NCBI GenBank assembly: GCA_032622095.1
Contig: CP136067.1
Location: 193,030,052 to 193,094,051 of the forward strand
Origin: Siphonodentalium dalli
Lineage: Eukaryota; Mollusca; Scaphopoda; Gadilida; Siphonodentaliidae
Direction of reading: 5' to 3'
Length of the DNA stretch: 64,000 nucleotides
Shown here: positions 22,740-34,295 of the stretch, piece by piece
Layout: every line of letters starts with the position of its first letter
Numbering within the stretch: the first letter of the stretch is position 1
The notes under the pieces: model-generated
Databases searched by the model: none
What the model was told of the DNA's origin: nothing
Seen by the model: only the letters and a program-made list of their open reading frames with translations
Translations under genes and position numbers: made by a program

Positions 22740-23770
22740 CCGTAGGCCGTACACGCTGTAAATTTGTTATCGAAAACAAATTCAATTTCTTCCATCTAAA
22801 ACATAATTACGCGCTGAACTCTGTCATTTTAAGAATATAGTAGTATTATACACATACACACCAAGTTTCAACTCAAAATTTTGAAAAATGACAGTTTTAT
22901 AGACATAAATTGATTTTAATGGCAACCAAACCCATGTTAAATTTTATCATCGAAAAAAAAATCATTTCTTCGATCTAGGAAATAATTACGTGTTGTTCCC
23001 TGTCATATTTGACCGGTTCTACCTGATAATTGTGTGACAGTACAGTCGCGTTACTTTATATGTCAACATTGGTCATTATCACTCGACAAATTTATTTCGG
23101 TCTATCGTATCAACCCCTATTTCCCCCGCGTAGCCTGACTAAGTGTCAACATTGGTCTTTATCGCTCCACTAATTTGTATCGTTTCATCGGTATGAATTC
23201 CATATCCAATTATCCACATATAACCAACCCAACCTCTAATCCCGGTCCAATTTATTTATTTCTTTCATCGGTATATAGTCATGTTACGTAATATTTTATC
23301 TCGTGATACTTGTACTTATATGTCTATGGTATTACTATAGTATGCCGTATATGTATATCAATTGCTATTCCTTTCTATATAATCCTGGTGCCAACTATAG
23401 AGATAATTTCAGACCCCCCCCCCCCCCAATTTTATATAATTGCTGCTTTAGTACAGTCGATCACGATGCATTACATGGCAACATCGATCCACTAATTTAT
23501 GTCAGTTCATCAACTTCATCGGTACAAACCCCTTTTTTCTCCGAGTCCATATAACCAACCCAACATCTTATAGAACTCCATAAATGACTATTCTGGCACT
23601 ATATAGAGATGACTAAGATTCTGACACCCCCCTATTTTATAGCCTTGTTGCAACAGTAGAGTTGATATGCATGATATGTCAACATTGGTCGTTATTGCTC
23701 TACAAATTTATATCGGTTCAACCCTTAGTTCCCTGTATCGCCCACCCCTCCCTCAATTTATTTTTTCATT
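22740..23770. repeat. Old diverged tandem repeats
   Basis: GTCAACATTGGTC..TTATC.CTC.AC(T/A)AATTT recurs at about 23060, 23140 and 23680, with a related block at 23480. ATATAACCAACCCAACxTCT appears at 23218 and 23549. A C-run lies at 23415-23427. Blocks at 22755-22830 and 22925-23010 are also a diverged pair. No gene. Confidence 0.5.
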
Positions 23771-23831
23771 TGTATTATAGTCTCGTCACATACACATTTT
23801 ATCTTTTGTAACTTTTGCTTCAACGCGTCGA

Positions 23832-25658
23832 GATCCGCTGCAGACAATACAAAACTGACAACATTTTGAAATGTAAGCAGGCTTCAAACTCATCTTATCC
23901 AAGAAAAACTCTGGTTACATAAAAAATTTGTGTATACGGTGTACGCGCATTTGTTGCGTTAAAAACCAAAGGTCCCAAGTCAAGGACCAAATCCCCAACA
24001 CACTGATGTGAGGTTTAACTCCATCTACATACAGTAATGTCCAAAGTAATTCATCACTTAACCACAGCAAAATTGTGTGTATTTTTTCATGATTCTAAAT
24101 CCTGAAAAATTACCCATAATTATGCTGTGGTTAAAGGGTCAATTACTTTGGGCATTACTGTAACCAATATTAGGATTTGAAGTTTAATGATAACTAAATC
24201 ATCATACAGTAATGTTCAAAGCAATTGACCACTTAACCACAGCAGAATAATGGGTAATTTGAGGATTGTAAATGCTGCAAAAATACATAATTCTGCTGTG
24301 GTTAAGTGGTCAATTACTTTGGGCATTACTGTAACCAATATAAGGATTTGAGGTTTAATGATAACTCAATCCTCATACAGTAATGTCCAAAGTAATTGAC
24401 CACTTGACCACAGCAAAATTATTGGTAAATTTTCAGGAGAGATCCACTGCAGACAATACAAAACTGACAACATTTTGAAATGTAAGCAGGCTTCAAACTC
24501 ATCTTATCCTAGAAAAACTCTGGTTACATAAAAAATTTGTGTATAAGGTGTACGCGCATTTGTTGCGTTAAAAACCAAAGGTCCCAAGTCAAGGTCCAAA
24601 TCCCCAACACACTGATGTGAGGTTTAACTCCATCTACATACAGTAATGTCCAAAGTAATTCATCACTTAACCACAGCAAAATTGTGTGTATTTTTTCATG
24701 ATTCTAAATCCTGAAAAATTACCCATAATTATGCTGTGGTTAAAGGGTCAATTAATTTGGGCATTACTGTAACCAATATAAGGATTTGAGGTTTAATGAT
24801 AACTCAATCATCATACAGTAATGTTCAAAGCAATTGACCACTTAACCACAGCAGAATAATGGGTAATTTGAGGATTGTAAATGCTGAAAAAATACATAAT
24901 TCTGCTGTGGTTAAGTGGTCAATTACTTTGGGCATTACTGTAACCAATATAAGGATTTGAGGTTTAATGATAACTCAATCCTCATACAGTAATGTCCAAA
25001 GTAATTGACCACTTGACCACAGCAAAATTATTGGTAAATTTTCAGGAGAGATCCACTGCAGACAATACAAAACTGACAACATTTTGAAATGTAAGCAGGC
25101 TTCAAACTCATCTTATCCTAGAAAAACTCTGGTTACATAAAAAATTTGTGTATAAGGTGTACGCGCATTTGTTGCGTTAAAAACCAAAGGTCCCAAGTCA
25201 AGGTCCAAATCCCCAACACACTGATGTGAGGTTTAACTCCATCTACATACAGTAATGTCCAAAGTAATTCATCACTTAACCACAGCATAATTGTGTGTAT
25301 TTTTTCATGATTCTAAATCCTGAAAAATTACCCATAATTATGCTGTGGTTAAAGGGTCAATTAATTTGGGCATTACTGTAACCAATATAAGGATTTGAGG
25401 TTTAATGATAACTCAATCATCATACAGTAATGTTCAAAGCAATTGACCACTTAACCACAGCAGAATAATGGGTAATTTGAGGATTGTAAATGCTGCAAAA
25501 ATACATAATTCTGCTGTGGTTAAGTGGTCAATTACTTTGGGCATTACTGTAACCAATATAAGGATTTGAGGTTTAATGATAACTCAATCCTCATACAGTA
25601 ATGTCCAAAGTAATTGACCACTTGACCACAGCAAAATTATTGGTAAATTTTCAGGATT
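23832..25658 (+). repeat. 609-bp unit, three tandem copies, containing M2 MITEs
   Basis: GATCC(G/A)CTGCAGACAATAC starts at 23832, 24441 and 25050, exactly 609 bp apart, and identity is very high. Each unit carries two full M2 MITEs (ends CAGTAATGTCCAAAG/CAGTAATGTTCAAAG and CTTTGGGCATTACTG, TA flanked) and a 5' half of a third, cut at TTTTCAGGA. Only after the last unit does the third MITE continue to its right end (25725). The unit boundary therefore lies inside a MITE. Confidence 0.9.
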
Positions 25659-25734
25659 TCAAATCCTGAAAAATTACCAATAATTCTGATGTGGTTAAGT
25701 GGTCAATTACTTTGGGTATTACTGTAACCAATAC

Positions 25735-26780
25735 AAGGATGTGAGGTTTAATGAGAACTCCATCCATATAACTAATAATTATGTGTGAAAATTAAAACAA
25801 AACAAAATAAATTCCATGATGGCGTCCAATATGGACTGCCTAATTCTGCTCCAAAACATGTATATTCAATATATGGATGTTTATTGGGGGAAACCGATTA
25901 TTTCAATGATATTTTCATTAACTGGAATCAAAACCCGACTTACGGGAGCGTGCGACTGTATCTTAATCATATGTGCCTATTTAATGAGCCAACAATTGGA
26001 ATCCCAACAGAGAAGATTGGCGTGGGTCCCTTGCGCGATCTGTCCATCGAAAACTATTTAGACATCTCAAGACACGTAAGACCCAATAAGTTAATATACA
26101 GAATAGATACATCTATTGCCTGAGTGACTAACATTTATATTTGTTACAATGAGGTCAAATAGTTGCGAAGCCAGCACCACAATTCTTTCCCTCCATAGTA
26201 AATCTTAAAACAACTTCTAAAGAATTAATAATTCACCTTATATTTGGTATGAAGCGTCCTTGGTTAACTGGAGTTCAGATTTGTTAACATCACGTCACCA
26301 AGGTAATTACTTGCGAAGCCACAGCCACAACTATTTCCCTCCATAGTAATTCTCAAAACAACTTCTTAAGAACAATTGACCAGGTCAGTCGCGCAATTAT
26401 TGGAAGAGCCACGGTCAATCATTTTTTTTAAACCAAATGTTACATTTAAATTATTGCTTTATTTAACCAAAACAAAAATGAGAAAATAAACTTTTACTAC
26501 TTGCTAAATTTTATCTTTTAATTATTTCATTTAAATTTTAGTATTTACAGTATACTATGTCCAAGTCTTTATAATCTGTTGAGTGACCCCACAGTCGTTT
26601 TCTTTGTTAGTAATAATTTGAAGGATTACTTGTTTAAACGCAATTGTTATCAAAATATTTTATGTATTTTTTATAATTTCTATTTATATGTAATACCATA
26701 ATCTTGGTGGCGTTACCATTTCTGACTATGGTTTTCTTGTTAGCATCCTGTATGCGTTATTGTAGCACACTATGAGCTTA
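25735..26780. other. No supported gene; small tandem duplication
   Basis: A 112-codon frame at 25785-26123 (ATG, no recognised motif; a GTAAGA donor-like site at about 26078) is unassigned. GCGAAGCCA..CACAA..TTTCCCTCCATAGTAA occurs at about 26165 and 26313, an imperfect duplication of about 148 bp. Confidence 0.35.
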
Positions 26781-27168
26781 TTATAGGTTGTCTTTTTTAT
26801 AACTTGCCCACAAGTGGGTACAGTACTGAGGAGCAACAAAACGTTCAAATAAGAATCTCTTAACATGACTAGAGCACTTGCCAAATTTTCGTATAATCGT
26901 ATTTGAACCGTTCAACGGGAACATGTAGAGCGATATTGCCTTTGGATGTCCTTTTCTTCGTCCAGGTCTTTCGTTACCACATGACCGAGGTACTTGCAAG
27001 ACGAAGCCTGCTGTATAGACGAACCGCCCAACGACAATGTGGGCACTGTATTTATATCAAGGGTCAAAGTTTCGGTATGAAGGACATCGCAACAGTTTTT
27101 AGCGGGTTATAGACCAGCTTCAGATCCCTGGCAACAACCTCACACACTTTTATAAGCCTTCGCAAGCC
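26781..27168 (-). pseudogene. Non-LTR reverse transcriptase C-terminal fragment
   Basis: On the minus strand, three frames carry successive pieces of one protein: GLRRLIKVCEVVARDLKLVY then NPLKTVAM; after a frameshift, SLGGSSIQQASSCKYLGHVV then TKDLDEEKDIQRQYRS; after another, SNTIIRKFGKCSSHVKRFLF then ERFVAPQYCTHLW. The order (N.xKT, KYLGH, D..DI.RQ.R, C...VK..LF..Y....YC..LW) is the C-terminal RT and thumb region of CR1/L2/RTE-like LINEs of marine invertebrates. At least two frameshifts make it inactive. The rest of the element was not found on either side. Confidence 0.8.
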
Positions 27169-28564
27169 GTGTATGGATGGAGCGAGAAGACACATGTATA
27201 TTATGTGGTATAGGATGATTGGAATCAGGTAATTTTACTCGGGTAAAATTCATCTAGTGAATGGTCATCATATTAGACGCACACATGTAGACCCCACCCA
27301 TGCATTTTTACCAGAGGTGAGAAGAGTGAATTAATTGTCGCCATTTCGACTGTCTGGGTGTTAACTAATCCCAAACACACGGTATTCATTTATGACATCC
27401 CGACAGGACTATGGTGAAAATTGGTATAAAAAGTCACAATAGAACTGTTTTTTATAGGTCGTTTTCGAACAAATACAGTCAGAGGTGGATTTTGTGAATT
27501 AGTTCCACATTCCCTAGTATTAATGTTATGGAGTAGCTAATATATGAGGTGAGGTAATGCCATACAATAATATACAAGTGATACAAGGGTAATGATAGTA
27601 TGAATCTTCGTCCCATTTCTAGACTAAAGTCTGGTATGTTATCCTTGTGGCAGTTCAGACTTACACTACCGGTACTTCAAAACGTATTTCAACCAGGGAC
27701 AAGAATTTAGGTGGTTGGGTTTTTGTCCATTTAAGTCCAACATATTAAAAAAAATTAACAGCTCTGCAATGTGGAGTCGATCAATCAATCTCAAAATTGC
27801 GGGTATACATAGACTCCCATGTTATTAATGTTTCTATGTAATTACTATGCCCTTCACTATTAACTAGAACCACTACATGTGGAAATTATGACTAAGGCGG
27901 AATGGCCATAATATTATTGATTGAGATCTGATCTCCAAACAAACATACATTAAACATGTGAACAATAATGAAACCATACTCTCACTTTTCTCTCCTCCTC
28001 GTGCTTGTACTCTACCTTTTACACATGAAATTATTATGAATTCTGCAACTTCTGCCCACATAAATATATAACAGATATATTCAAAATTATGTAATCAGAA
28101 AAGAGACAAAATCTCAAGAAATAACCATTATTCTAGCGGGAAAATATAATCGAAGTGACATGTCGAATAATTCGAAATGGAGTAAATGTTTTCGATGCGA
28201 AATTTTTTTTTTATGCCCGAGATTAGTATTATCGGATATCCAAGAGAATCATGGGGAGTTCAAAGGTCACTGTAGTTTCGTCTAACAGAAGTGTACCGGT
28301 ATGGCCAGAGTAATGTTAGTCTTGATTGACAGCCGTCATGTTTCTAAGTATGCTTGGTTGGAGTCAGGTCCGTCCTGGTTAGAGTAATGTATAGTCTATA
28401 GAGTAAATATTTCCGGTTTAGTAATTACACATTTTGAAAACAAAATTGCCCAATGATAATAGTCCAGGATTTACCAGAGTATAATGTAAGTGCATGGGAT
28501 ACACGTATACCATGCCTTTACTTGGAATTGGCATAATGTTATTTTTATATGGATTTTACCAGAG
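27169..28564. other. No gene; dispersed repeat segment
   Basis: About 27225-27325 (GATTGGAATCAGGTAATTTT, CATCTAGTGAA, CCACCCATGCATTTTACC-like) is related in inverted orientation to 35895-35990, and words recur near 34195-34290, so it belongs to a dispersed family. The remainder is AT-rich with nothing recognised. Confidence 0.35.
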
Positions 28565-28871
28565 TACCGGTGTAACACGATATCTTCCCCCCCTGGGTAT
28601 CTTCCCCCGCGGGGGAAGATACCCCGGGGTAACTTCCCCCCCCGGGGGGGGAACATACCCCGGGGTATCTCCCCCCCCCCCCCCACCCTGGGTATCTTCC
28701 CCCCCCACTCGTACATTTTTTTTCCCTCACTTATTTTATATTATTATGGTAAGAAATGCTGAGAAAACTATTAACTTCTTCTCTTTTTTTTTGGTGATTT
28801 TGAAGTTTAACTTAACCCAGTATTAAATAGCATAAATATGTCAAAATATTACATTATGATTCTATCGTTTA

Positions 28872-30640
28872 ATTTGCTTTATATAGTCATGAAATGGCGA
28901 GAAATTAACTTTATACGAGCAAAATTTGATTGAGTAAGAATTTGGGGTGGGGGGGGGAAGATACCCAGGCCTGAGTATCTTCCCCCCCCCCCCCACCCAG
29001 CACCTACATATGGCAAAAATTAAACGTATGATTTTATTGCTTAATTTGCTTTATATAGTCATGAAATGGCGAGAAATTAACTTTATATGAGCAAAATTTG
29101 ATAGAGTAAGAATTTGGGGTGGGGGGGGGGGGGGAGATACCCAGGCCTGAGTATCTTCCCCCCCACCCAGCACCTACATATGACAAAAATTAAACGTATG
29201 ATTTTATTGCTTAATTTGCTTTATATAGTCATGAAATGGCGAGAAATTAACTTTATATGAGCAAAATTTGATAGGGTAAGAATTTGGGGTGGGGGGGGGG
29301 GAAGATACCCAGGCCTGAGTATCTTCCCCCCCACCCAGCACCTACATATGACACAAATTAAACGTATGATTTTATTGCTTAATTTGCTTTATATAGTCAT
29401 GAAATGGCGAGAAATTAACTTTATATGAGCAAAATTTGATAGGGTAAGAATTTGGGGTTGGGGGGAAGATACCCAGGCCTGAGTATCTCCCCCCCCCCCC
29501 ACCCAGCACCTACATATGACAAAAATTAAACGTATGATTTTATTGCTTAATTTGCTTTATATAGTCATGAAATGGCGAGAAATTAACTTTATATGAACAA
29601 AATTTGATTGAGTAAGACTTTGGGGTGGGGGGGGGGGGGAGATACCCAGGCCTGAGTATCTTCCCCCCCCCCCACCCAGCACCTACATATGACAAAAATT
29701 AAACGTATGATTTTATTGCTTAATTTGCTTTATATAGTCATGAAATGGCGAGAAATTAACTTTATATGAGCAAAATTTGATAGGGTAAGAATTTGGGGTG
29801 GGGGGGGGGGAAGATACCCAGGCCTGAGTATCTTCCCCCCCACCCAGCACCTACATATGACAAAAATTAAACGTATGATTTTATTGCTTAATTTGCTTTA
29901 TATAGTCATGAAATGGCGAGAAATTAACTTTATATGAACAAAATTTGATTGAGTAAGACTTTGGGGTGGGGGGGGGGAGATACCCAGGCCTGAGTATCTT
30001 CCCCCCCCCCCCCACCCAGCACCTACATATGACAAAAATTAAACGTATGATTTTATTGCTTAATTTGCTTTATATAGTCATGAAATGGCGAGAAATTAAC
30101 TTTATATGAGCAAAATTTGATAGGGTAAGAATTTGGGGTGGGGGGGGGGGAAGATACCCAGGCCTGAGTATCTTCCCCCCCACCCAGCACCTACATATGA
30201 CAAAAATTAAACGTATGATTTTATTGCTTAATTTGCTTTATATAGTCATGAAATGGCGAGAAATTAACTTTATATGAGCAAAATTTGATTGAGTAAGAAT
30301 TTGGGGTGGGGGGGGGAAGATCTCCCCCCCCCCCCCCACCCCAAATTCTTACTCTAATCAAATTTTGCTCATATAAAGTTAATTTCTCGCCATTTCATGA
30401 CTATATAAAGCAAATTAAGCAATAAAATCATACGTTTAATTTTTGTCATATGTAGGCGCTGGGGGGGGGGGGGGAAGATACTCAGGCCTGGATATTTCCC
30501 CTCCCTCCCACATCAAATTCTTACTCTATTAAATTGTTCTCATATAAAGTTAATTTCTCGCCATTTCATGACAAAATAAAGCAAAATAAACGATAAAATC
30601 GTAAGGTAATATTTTGACATATTTATGCTATTGGGTTGTG
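28872..30640. repeat. Tandem array, about 170-bp period, 9 direct and 2 inverted units
   Basis: TATAGTCATGAAATGGCGAG occurs at 28882, 29053, 29223, 29392, 29560, 29733, 29901, 30073 and 30241 (periods 168-173 bp). Two further diverged units (about 30320-30460 and 30520-30620) are inverted. Each junction holds GGGG..AAGATACCCAGGCCTGAGTATCTT..CCCC, itself a palindrome. Length differences come mainly from the G and C runs. Confidence 0.9.
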
Positions 30641-30651
30641 TGAGGGGTTAA

Positions 30652-31089
30652 AGGTACTCAACCCGTAAAGAGGGTCCCCATCTCAACAGATTCCAACAAC
30701 AACAATCCGATCGGAGGGTCCTATATTACTATTTCTTTGGCTTTGGGGGTAAAAAATATTTGATTCGAGTCGAGGAACCCATCAAACAAAGCTCAGAGTT
30801 ATTAGATATTGATTTTTGAAATTTGTTATAAACTCGAGATCAGTACTACTAACTGCCGTAATCTGCTCTGGATGTGTTCTCCGAATCTATTCAAACAGAC
30901 AAGGATGGATAACTCTAAAAAGTTCTGGGCCAGATAGTATTCCCGATAATGAAAAATAATAGATTTCTAAAATCGATATCTAACAAATCTGAGCTTTGAT
31001 GGGTGACTTCCTCGACTCGAATCAAATATTTTTGACCCCCGAAGCCATTGAAATAGTAATTGAGAGGAGTTTTATCGGGTTGAGTACCT
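30652..31089. mobile_element. TTAA-target MITE P2, copy with empty site
   Basis: TTAA at 30648-30651 and 31090-31093, with ends AGGTACTCAACCCG and GGGTTGAGTACCT. The opposite arm of the host foldback, read in reverse at about 28803-28822, gives GGGTTAAGTTAAACTTCA without the insert, against GGGGTTAA[insert]TTAAGTTAAACTTCA here. This fixes both the boundaries and the TTAA duplication. The interior is a partial palindrome (GAGTCGAGGAACCC and CTTCCTCGACTC). Confidence 0.9.
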
Positions 31090-31661
31090 TTAAGTTAAAC
31101 TTCAAAATAAAAAAAAAAAAAAAAAAAATTTATAATAGTTTTCTCGGCATTTCTTACCATAATAATATATAATAAGTGAGGGGAAAAAAATATATGAGTG
31201 GGGGGGGGGAAGATACCCAGGGCGGGGGGGGGGGGAAGATACCCAGGGGGGGGGAGATAAACTGTTACACCGGTATATCATTGTTTACCTGACTTTACAA
31301 CAGTTTACCAGAATAGAGGGTAATTAAACGATGGCTTATCGGGCTTTTATCAGACTGTTTTTACAAGGGCATGGACGATAACTCTATTTCACAATAGCAC
31401 ATTTATACATAACTGATGTGTTTTCTGTCTCTCTTTTTTGTTTAGAAGAACATTATAATTTTGTTAGTTAGTCAGTCAGTGGAAAACATTGTACCCGGTG
31501 TCATACTCAAAAGTTAACAGAATGGGGCAAGAAAATTATATTATTAAAGATAAGTCGGTGTAACACCTTATGTAATCACATGTGTGATTCATATAGCCTC
31601 CAATCTGTTTTCTCGAATGTTAAACTAATGTCGAGGTAAATTACCCTGGTAGAATTACTCT

Positions 31662-34182
31662 GGGGGAAACTGTTTCACCAGGATCGATTCTATCGCCCGT
31701 TTGTTCCGTCTCTATTGGCGTTGAGATCCGACTCCATTTCGACTTTTTCATTTTTTCTAGAAAGTTTTTGGCGCCATTTTCACAAAAAGATGACACAAAG
31801 TTAAGTTTTAAACTATTATTATTGATGTATGAAAGGTTTATAGCCATTCAGTAATAATATTTATGCAATCGATGTTGTGTTACGTGCATATATCCACACA
31901 TGTAGACCATACAACTCGATCGTGTGCATTTCCTATGTAAAATCAATGTATAATTCAACGCTGCAAATTTGGTCTATTCGCCTGTAAATCCAGTCGGAAA
32001 TGATCAGGGCGTATACCAGGATGGTGGCAGAGTATAATGAAACCATCTCTCAAGATTCCCGCAGCAGAATAATAATCTAAATGAACCGTCAAAAATAGTG
32101 AAAAATGTTCCGACTCATTTGTGATTTTCATGTTCTAGATCGATTCTATCGTCCTTCTATAAAGACGCAGTTTCTATTCGATCGACGGTTGTTTTATCAG
32201 GCTGCTCAGCCTTATTTTGCCAGTTATGACACACAATTACAGCACAGAACGGGTAACATAAATGGCCACCAATGTATATTGAATAGCGCGATGAGATTAT
32301 GGTCCTTTTGGATGTCTATGGCTTTTGAATTCATATCATTATAAAGGTTGCCTCTAAATCTTTTGAAATTTTTCCCTTCAGAATTTAGGCTGCAATCGGT
32401 GGCGCGATGTTGAGCCTGGAGTACTCGGTGTTCTTACTTGATTTATCCGTCGACCTGGTGGGATGGAGTTCGGCGATGAACTTAATTCAGTAAACACCTT
32501 CACCACACCGGCTGCAATCAGCACGCCCGCCAAAGTTGTGCCCGAATAAATCAACCTATCGAAGCTATGTCCCAAAGCCCATTGCAATCTTTTTCCCGTC
32601 CAAACAAATTTTATACGCGCGAGACATCGTTTGTGGCTGCACTTTTGAAATGTTCTATATTTTGACCAATGATTCCGGGTTTGTTGCATTCACTCTCTGA
32701 AGAATTTAATTCTGTCCTAAGTGTTTTTAAACGGGGGCACACAAAATTAATTCGGTCATCTTTTGTATCAGCACTTTCCAAATCCTGGAACCCTGCACAT
32801 TTCGGCCCGCCCATAAACCGAATGAATTCGGATTGAAATAGTCTGATGCCAGAACTGCATGCTTGTTGCACCCTCTGATTCAAGAAATCGTACATCTAGA
32901 CATAGCTGAAAAGAGACATTATTTATCGGGAATGTCCCCGAGGTTAATTGTCGAAGAAAATACATACAGTCTGGAAACCTATCTGTGTCGTTTACATGGT
33001 GTATTGTTTCTGGTAAGAGGCCAGTTATCTCGTCCAATGTCGCAGATATCACTTTAACTGAATCGCAGCAATCTATATATATCCATATTTGAGTCGATCG
33101 TGTCGGTAAATAATGACCTCCCGGCATGAACATCATTCACTGGCGTGTTTTGTTTTAAACGTTGGCACTTGCATGGACTTAGTAATAGATGAAATTCTTC
33201 CGCAGACAACTTCAAGCGACATTTTTTCTTCGTTCAGCACAAATTCTGCATCGCCCTGTCTCAGTTTCTTCCGTTGCATGCATCCAAAAAATTAACGATT
33301 TTGTATCTATGGTTTCTACCCAACGACTCAACGTCATCTTCTCCCACTATAAAATAACAACAGGTTCATCATCAGGATGTGAATCTACAAAATATCTCAA
33401 CGGCAAACTTCTTCTTGCAATAATAGCATCTGATTCTCTGGATAAATAGAGATATATAAGTGTGTCACTATAGACGATATCTGCAAATGATGATCTTACG
33501 GTTGAAATTTAACTGTATAAATGTTTGACGCAAATAGTCAAGAAACATATATAAGCTTCAACGGAGTCCAAAATAAGTTTTGAAGCTATACATGTCCATT
33601 ACTATTGCAATACTCTGTCTCAAAATCAGAGTAATTTCGTGTCAATTGAACTGGCAATCGAACCGGAACCTATCAATTTGGTGTGAGAAAGAGTCGGAAC
33701 CAAAAATTATAGAGTCGGAAGCCACGTGTTACTTTACAATTACGCGTTTTACTGATTGATTTTTACTGTTTCAAATAGTTTGATGTGTCAAGATTTAACT
33801 TATATAATCAAATATTATATAAATCGTATTGAAACAGGCGAGATCCTCTCTTGTTTCATACTATTTCGAAGGTTAAGATGAAGTTTTGCAAAATTATCAA
33901 AACAATATGACTGATCATCACGTAAAATTAACATTAATATGTGATATGGAGAGTGTTTCCATCCTGGAACATTGAAATGAATGTTTCCTGGATCTAGATC
34001 CATTGACGTATGTGTGGATAACTATTTTAAAACTATATACTTACAATTTTCCTGAATGTTGTCCTTATTTTTCACATTTTTGTCATTCAAAATGGTTGAA
34101 AAATCAGTAAATCGGTAGCGATAGGGTCGGAACGGAAATAGCGATAGAATCGATTCTGGTGAAACAGTTTTCCCCCAATGAT
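31662..34182. mobile_element. 2.5-kb element with 8-bp duplication and broken coding region
   Basis: ATTACTCT at 31654-31661 and 34183-34190. Inverted ends: GGGGGAAACTGTTTCACCAG then GATCGATTCTATCGC on the left, matched at 34146-34177 on the right. The right end has six extra terminal bases (AATGAT). The interior carries minus-strand coding debris at 32378-33450. An 8-bp duplication would fit hAT or P-type elements; no transposase motif was recognised. Confidence 0.6.
32378..33450 (-). pseudogene. Broken gene inside the 31662-34182 element
   Basis: Three overlapping minus-strand frames read as parts of one protein: MMFMPGGHYLPTRSTQIWIY and later DRFPDCMYFLRQLTSGTFPI (33136-32768); after a frameshift, RLFQSEFIRFMGGPKCAGFQ to NFVCPRLKTLRTELN (32895-32611); then a segment with a hydrophobic helix, TLAGVLIAAGVVKVF (32689-32378), followed by a possible donor GTAAGA. 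Upstream (33450-33190) there is a CRIC-type cysteine pair. I recall similar long proteins with an LFHGKFLRFM-type motif in marine invertebrate genomes, but I cannot name the family. It is probably the element's own decayed protein or a captured host fragment. Confidence 0.45.
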
Positions 34183-34295
34183 ATTACTCTAGTAGAACCA
34201 CCACATACACACTTACATCCCGGTAAAATCACCATATACATACTTACATCTCTGTAAAATACTTGGTAAAATGCATGGGTGGGATATTTTGGTAT

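Larger units (their letters stand above)
28567..31273. mobile_element. Foldback element with poly-G/poly-C edges and a 170-bp array
   Basis: Ends CCGGTGTAACA and TGTTACACCGG with TA on both sides (28565-28566, 31274-31275). Both ends continue into CTTCCCCCC/GGGGGGAAG blocks around ATACCCAGG, then into arms that pair over hundreds of bases (CCCTCACTTATT..ATAATAATATAAAATAAGTGAGG). The centre is an array of about 170-bp units. A P2 MITE is inserted in the right arm at 30652-31089. TA target suggests a Tc1/mariner-type end, but the class is uncertain. ORFs at 28471-28826 are translations of the G/C runs. Confidence 0.75.

Noticed and set aside
25785-26123. Possible host exon with GTAAGA donor
   Set aside because: No recognised domain and no neighbouring exon; kept only as a note.
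28471-28826. Gly/Pro-rich ORFs on both strands
   Set aside because: Translations of G and C runs at the edge of a foldback element.
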